From DASQFI01 sp035633215 (lineage in GTDB: Bacteria; Acidobacteriota; Vicinamibacteria; Vicinamibacterales; SCN-69-37): a stretch of DNA of 30,760 nucleotides. The stretch lies in NCBI GenBank assembly GCA_035633215.1, contig DASQFI010000052.1, positions 1 to 30,760 on the forward strand, written 5' to 3'. The notes under the pieces are model-generated. The model worked only from the letters and a program-made list of their open reading frames with translations. It had not been told where the DNA came from and ran no database searches. A program made the translations under genes and the position numbers. Position 1 is the stretch's first letter. Each line of letters starts with the position of its first letter. This document shows, piece after piece, positions 1 through 5,626 of this stretch.

Positions 1-623
1 GTCGAGCCCGCTTCGCGGATGTGATAACCGCTGATCGAAATCGTGTTCCAGTTGGGCAGCTCGCGTTCGCACCACGCGAAGATGTCCGTCACGATCCGGA
101 GCGACCGCCGCGGCGGGTAGATGTAGGTACCGCGCGCGACGTATTCCTTCAGGATGTCGTTCTGAATCGTGCCCGAGAGCGCGGCAAGTGGAATCCCCTG
201 GCGCCGTGCGACGGCCACGTAGAGCGCGAGCAGGACGATCGCCGTCGAATTGATCGTCATCGACGTCGACACGCGATCGAGCGGGATCCCGTCGAAGAGC
301 GTGTCCAGGTCCTCGATCGAATCGATCGCGACGCCGACGCGTCCGACCTCGCCGGCGGCGAACGCGTGATCGGAGTCGTAGCCCATCTGCGTCGGCAGAT
401 CGAACGCGACGCTCAACCCGGTGACGCCTTGCGAGAGTAGATAGCGATAGCGCGCGTTCGACTCGCGCGCGGTGCCGAAGCCCGCGTACTGACGCATCGT
501 CCACAGGCGCCCGCGATACATCGTCGGCTGGATGCCGCGGGTGTACGGAAAAATTCCTGGCAGCACATCTTCGTCATCGCCGCGGCGCGGCGCGTCGAAA
601 GGTCCTGCAAGAGGTTGACTCAT
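1..623 (-). CDS. Methylmalonyl-CoA mutase large subunit, N-terminal part (runs off window)
   Basis: B12-dependent isomerase interconverting methylmalonyl-CoA and succinyl-CoA, cytoplasmic. Only the first 207 residues are present; the rest lies left of base 1. I see the TIM-barrel signatures PTMYRGRLWTMRQYAGFG (33-50), SVAFDLPTQMGYDSD (71-85), SGTIQNDILKEY (150-161) and SISGYH (196-201). Substrate-discriminating positions fit methylmalonyl-CoA rather than isobutyryl-CoA mutase: Tyr46 matches the P. shermanii Tyr89 position (Phe in isobutyryl-CoA mutase) and Arg164 the Arg207 position (Gln in isobutyryl-CoA mutase). His201 matches the catalytic His244. The N-terminus is short, as in stand-alone large subunits that pair with a separate B12-binding protein; that partner is not visible. 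The ATG at 623 was chosen because homology begins soon after it. It has no obvious Shine-Dalgarno sequence. Confidence 0.93.
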   Translation of the reverse strand, partial: MSQPLAGPFDAPRRGDDEDVLPGIFPYTRGIQPTMYRGRLWTMRQYAGFGTARESNARYRYLLSQGVTGLSVAFDLPTQMGYDSDHAFAAGEVGRVGVAIDSIEDLDTLFDGIPLDRVSTSMTINSTAIVLLALYVAVARRQGIPLAALSGTIQNDILKEYVARGTYIYPPRRSLRIVTDIFAWCERELPNWNTISISGYHIREAGS

Positions 624-631
624 GTCGCGCA

Positions 632-637
632 ATTCTA
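632..637 (-). promoter_or_regulatory. Candidate -10 element for the mutase gene, possibly leaderless
   Basis: On the minus strand TAGAAT (5 of 6 to TATAAT) lies 8 bases before the mutase ATG. A start site about 7 bases downstream would fall at roughly 625, giving almost no 5' leader, which agrees with the missing Shine-Dalgarno sequence. I find no good -35 at the right spacing, so this is weak. Confidence 0.2.
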
Positions 638-763
638 GCCGAGCGGTGCGTTTCTCACATTTGCGCACTTACACAAGACGTGACGCATGCGATTTTCGAA
701 TGCGACTCGACGCACGCCACCATGCGCGGCTCACTGGACCGGCACGATTGACAGTAATGATGT

Positions 764-792
764 TTGACACGTCGTACTCGCCTGTCTACAAT
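764..792 (+). promoter_or_regulatory. Near-consensus sigma-70 promoter
   Basis: TTGACA at 764-769, a 17-bp spacer, then TACAAT at 787-792: a perfect -35, a 5-of-6 -10 and ideal spacing. It points at the 98-aa gene at 933 and predicts a start near 799 and a leader of about 134 bases. Apart from this promoter and the weak mutase -10, I see nothing gene-like in the 309-bp divergent gap 624-932. Confidence 0.7.
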
Positions 793-932
793 TGCCGCAG
801 TTTTCCGCGACCCGCTCCGCACATGGTTTGCACAGTCCCCAGCTCGCGCGATTCGATACTTCACCCGAAGCCTCGCTTCGTCCGGCTGGTCTCTGCGCCG
901 GTCTCCGGGCCCGGCGGCGTCTGGAGGTCCGC

Positions 933-1229
933 ATGGATTCGCAGGTGAACCAGTTGGCACGGGAACTGACGGAGGCGATCTCCGCGGCCGTCGCCGACGA
1001 CGCGCGCGTGGAAGCCTGCCGTGAGAAGGCACGTGCCGCTGGACTGGAAATGCGGGTCTCGCTCGAAGCCGTCATCGGCTTCGTCGATCGCGAGAAAACT
1101 CATCAGAAGGGCAGCGGCGCACGGAAGGTCCCCGCGCGCCAGTCGTTCGAGATGAGCGCGAACGATCGCCGGTTCCTCAAGTCCCTCCGCATCTCGGCGG
1201 ACGAACCCACGGAAAAAGAAGTCGAATAG
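933..1229 (+). CDS. Hypothetical protein, 98 aa
   Basis: I do not recognise this protein. It is 98 residues, soluble, charged and mostly helix-compatible, with no signal peptide, membrane segment or cysteine pair that would suggest a metal site. The ATG at 933 is supported by GGAGG at 923-927, five bases upstream. The frame stays open upstream to a TTG at 792, but that codon overlaps the -10 hexamer of the strong promoter at 764-792 and so cannot be the start. The gene stands alone, divergent from the mutase and convergent with gpmA, with a long hairpin just after its stop. The promoter quality suggests constitutive, fairly strong expression. The C-terminal half contains a short acidic tail. 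Confidence 0.7.
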   Translation: MDSQVNQLARELTEAISAAVADDARVEACREKARAAGLEMRVSLEAVIGFVDREKTHQKGSGARKVPARQSFEMSANDRRFLKSLRISADEPTEKEVE

Positions 1230-1247
1230 AGCATCTGCAATCGCGTA

Positions 1248-1289
1248 ATGGGTAATCGGTAATGGGAACCCCCATTACCCATTGCCCAT
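1248..1289. terminator. Long inverted repeat between convergent genes
   Basis: Arms 1248-1266 and 1271-1289 form a 19-bp stem with one mismatch and one G-T pair around a 4-base loop. The inner nine base pairs (GGTAATGGG/CCCATTACC) are perfect. The left arm contains two direct copies of a GGTAAT-type unit. It lies after the 98-aa gene and ends exactly on the gpmA stop codon, so it could end transcription from both sides, although no T-run follows it on either strand. Confidence 0.5.
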
Positions 1290-2041
1290 CACCGATTGCC
1301 CGATATTCCCTGCCGGGCGACGGCGTCCGCCGCGCGCCTGGCCGCGTCCGGATCGCCAAGATAGAAGTGTCGCCGCGGCGAGAGATCCTCGTTCAGGTCG
1401 TACACCAGCGGAATCCCCGTCGGGATGTTCAGCTCGACGATGTCCTGGTCAGAAATCTGGTCGAGGTACTTCACGAGCGCGCGAAGGCTGTTGCCGTGCG
1501 CGGTGATCAGCACGCGGCGTCCGGCGCGGATGGCCGGCGCGATCGTGCCGGTCCAGTACGGCAGGAACCGCGCGACCGTGTCCTTGAGCGATTCCGTCGA
1601 CGGCAACTCGGCGGGTGAGAGGGCCGCGTATCGAGGATCGCGTGACGGATGGCGCGGGTCGTCGCCCGCGAGCGGCGGCGGCGGGATGTCGTAGCTGCGC
1701 CGCCAGATCAGCGTCTGCTCGTCGCCGTGGCGGGCCGCCGTCTCGGCCTTGTTGAGTCCCTGCAGCGCGCCGTAATGCCGCTCGTTGAGGCGCCAGTTCC
1801 GCTCCATCGGAATCCAGAGCAGGTCGAGGCCGTCCAGCACGATCCAGCACGTGCGAATCGCGCGCTTCAGGACGGATGTGAATGCGACGTCGAAGCTCAG
1901 GCCCTGCTCGGCGAGCAGCCGCGCGGCCTCGTGCGCCTCTTCTCGCCCCTTGTCGGTCAGGTCGACGTCAGTCCAGCCGGTGAAGCGGTTTTCCTTGTTC
2001 CAGAGGCTTTCGCCGTGCCGTAGGAGGACGACGCAGGGCAT
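1289..2041 (-). CDS. gpmA: 2,3-bisphosphoglycerate-dependent phosphoglycerate mutase
   Basis: Interconverts 3-phosphoglycerate and 2-phosphoglycerate in glycolysis/gluconeogenesis, cytoplasmic. The product is 250 aa, the usual length of dPGM. LLRHGES (residues 6-12) carries the phospho-accepting His9, the region WNKENRFTGWTDVDLT follows it, NERHYGALQGLNK is the substrate loop, and TAHGNSLRALVKY contains the second active-site histidine, His182. The ATG at 2041 puts the RHG motif at the normal distance from the N-terminus. It lies 11 bp downstream of eno on the same strand, so the two genes for consecutive glycolytic steps are almost certainly co-transcribed. The Shine-Dalgarno sequence is poor, so translation may depend on eno. 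Confidence 0.95.
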   Translation of the reverse strand: MPCVVLLRHGESLWNKENRFTGWTDVDLTDKGREEAHEAARLLAEQGLSFDVAFTSVLKRAIRTCWIVLDGLDLLWIPMERNWRLNERHYGALQGLNKAETAARHGDEQTLIWRRSYDIPPPPLAGDDPRHPSRDPRYAALSPAELPSTESLKDTVARFLPYWTGTIAPAIRAGRRVLITAHGNSLRALVKYLDQISDQDIVELNIPTGIPLVYDLNEDLSPRRHFYLGDPDAARRAADAVARQGISGNR

Positions 2042-2052
2042 GTGGGGGAATT

Positions 2053-3369
2053 CTACCGACTGTCGGCCGAACCTTTGATCGCCCCTCGTCCCGCGAACCG
2101 CGCCGCCGGCCCGAGCGCGGCCTCGATCCTCAAGAGCTGGTTGTACTTGGCGGTCCGGTCGGACCGGCTTGCCGAGCCGGTCTTGATCTGCCCTGCCGAG
2201 GTCGCGACTGACAAATCTGCAATCGTCGTGTCCTCCGTTTCGCCGGATCGGTGCGAGACGACGCAGGCGTAGCCAGCCTGACGGGCGGTTTCCATGGCGT
2301 TGAGGGTCTCGGTGACGGTGCCGATCTGGTTGAGCTTGACGAGGATCGCGTTGGCCACGCCCTGCTCGATGCCCTTCTTCAGAATCGACGGGTTCGTCAC
2401 GAACACGTCGTCGCCGACGAGCTGCACGCGCGAGCCGAGCGCGGAGGTGAGACGCGCCCAGCCAGGCCAGTCGCCTTCGCTCAGGCCGTCTTCGATCGAG
2501 ACAATCGGATACTGCCGGAGCCAATCCTCGTAGGTCGCGATCATGTCGTCGGACGACTTCGTCCCCTCGCCCGATTTCCTGAGCACGTAGTTCTTCGCCG
2601 CATCGTCCCAGAATTCGCTCGAGGCGACGTCGAGGGCGAGGAACATGTCGCGCCCCGGCTGATAGCCGGCGGCGTGCACCGCCTCGAGCACGAGCTCGAC
2701 AGCCTGCCGGTTCGACGACAGGTTCGGCGCGAATCCACCCTCGTCGCCGACGCCGGTAGAAAGGCCGCGTTTCTTCAGCAGACCGCGCAGCGCATGGAAC
2801 GTCTCGGCGCCCGCGCGAAGGGCCTCGCTAAACGTCGGCAGCCCGAGCGGCATGACCATGAATTCCTGGAAGTCGACGTTCGTGTCAGCGTGCGCGCCGC
2901 CGTTCAGGACATTCATCATCGGCACGGGCAACAGCGGACCGACCGATCGTCCTGCTTCCGGCACGAGTGAGGCGAGATGTTCGTAGAGCGGCCGACCCGA
3001 AGCTGCCGCACCAGCGTGCGCCATCGCCATCGAGACGCCGAGCACGGCATTGGCGCCAAGCCGGCCGAGGTTCGGTGTGCCATCGAGCTTCACCAGCGCG
3101 GCGTCCACCGCGCGCTGGTCGGCATCGTGACCGACCAGCGCCTGCGCGATCTCGCCGTTCACGTGGCCGACCGCTTTGCGCACGCCTTTCTTGCCGTAAC
3201 GCTTGGGGTCGCCGTCGCGCAACTCGAGCGCTTCGCGCGTCCCGGTGGACGCGCCTGACGGCACGGCGGCGCGCCCGCGGGCGCCGGACTCGAGCACGAC
3301 GTCGACTTCAACCGTGGGATTGCCGCGCGAGTCGAGAATCTCGCGCGCTTCGAGGCTTCGAATCTTCAC
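2053..3369 (-). CDS. eno: Enolase (phosphopyruvate hydratase)
   Basis: Dehydrates 2-phosphoglycerate to phosphoenolpyruvate with two Mg ions, cytoplasmic. The product is 438 aa (usual about 425-435). Visible motifs are the mobile loop VPSGASTG, GVGDEGGFAPN with general acid Glu210, SIEDGLSEGDW and LVGDDVFVTN with metal ligands, LVKLNQIGTVTET with catalytic base Lys345, and SHRSGETEDTTIADL. The start is GTG at 3369: KIRSLEAREILDSRG follows immediately, as in the family, and an upstream in-frame methionine would add an unlikely tail. A weak AAGGGTGG Shine-Dalgarno sequence precedes it. First gene of the eno-gpmA pair. Confidence 0.96.
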   Translation of the reverse strand: MKIRSLEAREILDSRGNPTVEVDVVLESGARGRAAVPSGASTGTREALELRDGDPKRYGKKGVRKAVGHVNGEIAQALVGHDADQRAVDAALVKLDGTPNLGRLGANAVLGVSMAMAHAGAAASGRPLYEHLASLVPEAGRSVGPLLPVPMMNVLNGGAHADTNVDFQEFMVMPLGLPTFSEALRAGAETFHALRGLLKKRGLSTGVGDEGGFAPNLSSNRQAVELVLEAVHAAGYQPGRDMFLALDVASSEFWDDAAKNYVLRKSGEGTKSSDDMIATYEDWLRQYPIVSIEDGLSEGDWPGWARLTSALGSRVQLVGDDVFVTNPSILKKGIEQGVANAILVKLNQIGTVTETLNAMETARQAGYACVVSHRSGETEDTTIADLSVATSAGQIKTGSASRSDRTAKYNQLLRIEAALGPAARFAGRGAIKGSADSR

Positions 3370-3605
3370 TGGACCACCCTTCAGCGGCGCGCATGATACC
3401 ACCCGGGTTCGTCTTCTTTTCTTGGTTGCTCGCGGGGCCCCACCCCCGCTCGACCTTCGACTTCGCTCAGGTCGACCCTGAGCATCGTCGAAGGGCGCAG
3501 ACTCGCTATCCTCGCGCGGGCCGCGGCGCTCCTTTCCGCCTTTTCGCCTCTCTTTTGCGCTACGATGCCCTCAGCCCGTCCCCCGGCGCACGACAGCGAG
3601 GGTGT
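3370..3605. other. Divergent intergenic region between eno and the barrel gene
   Basis: 236 bp without a supported gene. On the minus strand TATCAT (positions 3398-3393, 5 of 6 to TATAAT) could be the eno -10, but its -35 is poor. The region also holds the interrupted palindrome at 3454-3494, listed separately. Confidence 0.4.
3454..3494. repeat. REP-like interrupted palindrome
   Basis: CCTTCGAC / GCTCAGG / loop / CCTGAGC / GTCGAAGG: an 8-bp outer and a 7-bp inner perfect stem separated by 3-base internal bulges, with a 5-base loop (3472-3476). From memory, sequences built on CTTCGAC...GCTCAGG are a widespread dispersed palindromic repeat in many high-GC genomes. That points to a copy of a repetitive extragenic element rather than a gene-specific operator. 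Confidence 0.6.
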
Positions 3606-5483
3606 ATGCCCCAGCACCTGCCCGTCTTCGTCGCGATTGCCGTCACGGTTCTTACAGTCGATCACGCCTCTGCTCAGTCGAACCCGGCCGGGCGCACTGC
3701 CGATCCGATCGCCATTCTTGCCGCGACTCACGGCGGGCGGATTCATGGTGTCGTGCGCGACGACGTCGGGCGCGGCGTGAGCGGGGTGAGCGTGCTCGCC
3801 ATGGGACGCACGCTGGCGCTCGCGCGCAGTGATCAGCAGGGCCACTTCGCGCTGTCGGTGCCCGCGGGCGACTACATTCTGCGCGCGACCCGCGAGGGAT
3901 ACGTCTCGACGTATCGCGAGGCCGTCCGCGTGCAGACGGCCGCGCAACTCGAACGGAACATCACCCTGCTCCGGCAAGGCGTCCGTACGATCGAACGCTC
4001 CGTGCTGACGGCGGGCCTGGCGGGATCCTTGCCGGCCGTGGCCGACCAGCTTGCGCAGGCTGCGGCGACCGATCACTCGCACAGCGAGGCCGCGTGGCGG
4101 CTGCGCCACCTGCCGAGGTCCGTGCTGCGCGACGGCCCAGCCCCGGTGGTTGATCCGTCCAACGGCGGTTTCCGGCCGAAGAACACGCTTCTCGACAAAG
4201 CCCTTTACGGATCGGCGCGCGCGGCGACGTCGTTTTTCGCCGACACCGATTTCTATGGTCAGGTCAATTTCCTGACGACCAGCGCGGTGGCTGGGACACA
4301 CGGGTGGCTGCCGGCGCAGTGGCCGCGAGGAATTGCCTCGATGGCCGTCGGCGCGCCAGTCGGACGGCACGGCGACTGGTCCGTGCGCGGCGCCGTGACG
4401 GCAGGCGACCTGGCGTCCTGGGTCCTTCTCGGCGAATACGAGGCACGCGAGAGCCTCGCGCACGCGTTTCGCCTCGGCATGTCCTTCAGCGCGCAGGGGC
4501 ACACCGACCGTCAGGGCGCGGCGCTCGGCGTGCCGGCGACCGACATCCGAAACGTGGGTGGCATTTACGGGTTCGATCTCTGGCGCATCCGCCCCGGCAT
4601 CACGCTCGATTACGGCGTGCGATTCGATCGCTATGACTACGTCGCGTCGCGCTTCATCAGCCCGCGGGTCGGCGCTCGCGTGACGATGTTCAAGAACACG
4701 CACCTCATCACTATGGCGTCGCGCCGAACCGTGGCTCCCGGCGCCGACGAATTCCTGCCGCCCGCCTCGGCCGGCTTGTGGCTGCCGCCCGAACGAACCT
4801 TCTCGTCGCTGGTGCCGAGAAGGCCGCTCAAGGCCGAACAGGTCCACCACTTCGAGATCGGCGTCGAACAGCAATTCGGTCCGGCCGGCGCGTCGCGAAC
4901 GATCTCGGTCCGGCGTTTTCGTCACGCGGTCCTCAATCAAGTCGCGACGTTGTTCGGCGTCGACGAGACCAGCGACATCGGCCACTACTACGTGGCGTCG
5001 CCCGGCAACGTGGACTTCGACGCATGGGGCGTCCGGCTCTCGGCGCGCATGCTGCGGCGGGTCGCCGCGTCGATCGACTACAGCACCGGCGTCGGCGCCT
5101 GGCACCACCGGCGGGAAGCGCGCCTGCTTCGGTATCTGGCGCCCACGGTCGTGCGGTCCGAGCGCGAGCGAGTCCACGATCTGACCGCCTCGGTTGACGC
5201 CGCCATTCCCGAGACGGCCACCCGGGTTTCCGCGGTCTACCGGCTCAACTCCGCGTTCAGCTCCGACGAACCAGGCCTCCGGACGCCGTCGACCGCCGGT
5301 CGATTCGACGTTCAGGTCCACCAGGGACTGCCGTTCCAGCCCATCAAGGGCGGCAGGCTCGAGGTGGTCTTCGCGATCCAGAGCCTGTTCCGCGACTTCC
5401 GCGACCCCGGCTCGCTCTACGACGAGCTCCTCACACTTGCCCCACCCATGCGACTGATGAGCGGCGTTCAGGTCAGGTTCTAG
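3606..5483 (+). CDS. Secreted carboxypeptidase-regulatory-domain / TonB-receptor-like beta-barrel protein
   Basis: Probable outer-membrane protein of 625 aa. A signal peptide runs from residue 1 to about 23 (hydrophobic VFVAIAVTVLTV, cleavage after HASA). Residues about 40-115 form a CarboxypepD_reg-like Ig fold (GRIHGVVRDDVGRGVSGVSV, then VPAGDYILRATREGYVS). The remainder alternates like amphipathic beta strands with many aromatic and Arg/Asp residues, and the chain ends in VQVRF, the C-terminal Phe typical of BAM-assembled barrels. I see no clear plug domain or TonB box, so TonB-dependent transport is not shown. It is shorter than the roughly 1000-aa oar/SusC-like relatives. The ATG at 3606 is chosen because the signal peptide starts there. 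Substrate unknown. A 143-bp gap separates it from the kinase gene. Confidence 0.7.
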   Translation: MPQHLPVFVAIAVTVLTVDHASAQSNPAGRTADPIAILAATHGGRIHGVVRDDVGRGVSGVSVLAMGRTLALARSDQQGHFALSVPAGDYILRATREGYVSTYREAVRVQTAAQLERNITLLRQGVRTIERSVLTAGLAGSLPAVADQLAQAAATDHSHSEAAWRLRHLPRSVLRDGPAPVVDPSNGGFRPKNTLLDKALYGSARAATSFFADTDFYGQVNFLTTSAVAGTHGWLPAQWPRGIASMAVGAPVGRHGDWSVRGAVTAGDLASWVLLGEYEARESLAHAFRLGMSFSAQGHTDRQGAALGVPATDIRNVGGIYGFDLWRIRPGITLDYGVRFDRYDYVASRFISPRVGARVTMFKNTHLITMASRRTVAPGADEFLPPASAGLWLPPERTFSSLVPRRPLKAEQVHHFEIGVEQQFGPAGASRTISVRRFRHAVLNQVATLFGVDETSDIGHYYVASPGNVDFDAWGVRLSARMLRRVAASIDYSTGVGAWHHRREARLLRYLAPTVVRSERERVHDLTASVDAAIPETATRVSAVYRLNSAFSSDEPGLRTPSTAGRFDVQVHQGLPFQPIKGGRLEVVFAIQSLFRDFRDPGSLYDELLTLAPPMRLMSGVQVRF

Positions 5484-5593
5484 CGGCCATACGCCGGTCC
5501 ATTCGGTTGAATGGTTCATTCAGAGAATCGAAGATTAAGGGTCAAGGTATTGGCATTTAGCTTTACTCTTAGGTGTTCCCGACCTGTCGGGTC

Positions 5594-5621
5594 CGAAGTT
5601 CGAAGTTCGAAGTTCTAAGTT
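5594..5621 (+). repeat. Tandem heptamer repeat CGAAGTT
   Basis: Three perfect copies of CGAAGTT (5594-5614) plus a fourth variant CTAAGTT (5615-5621), ending six bases before the kinase ATG. A GTG at 5573 would translate this repeat into a low-complexity SSKFEVLSF leader, which argues against that longer start. Confidence 0.75.
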
Positions 5622-5626
5622 TTTCA

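Noticed and set aside
3381..5519. 712-codon minus-strand ORF opposite the barrel gene
   Set aside because: Composition-driven shadow: Arg/His/Gly-rich with no family motif, while the plus strand has a signal peptide, an Ig-like domain and a barrel end.
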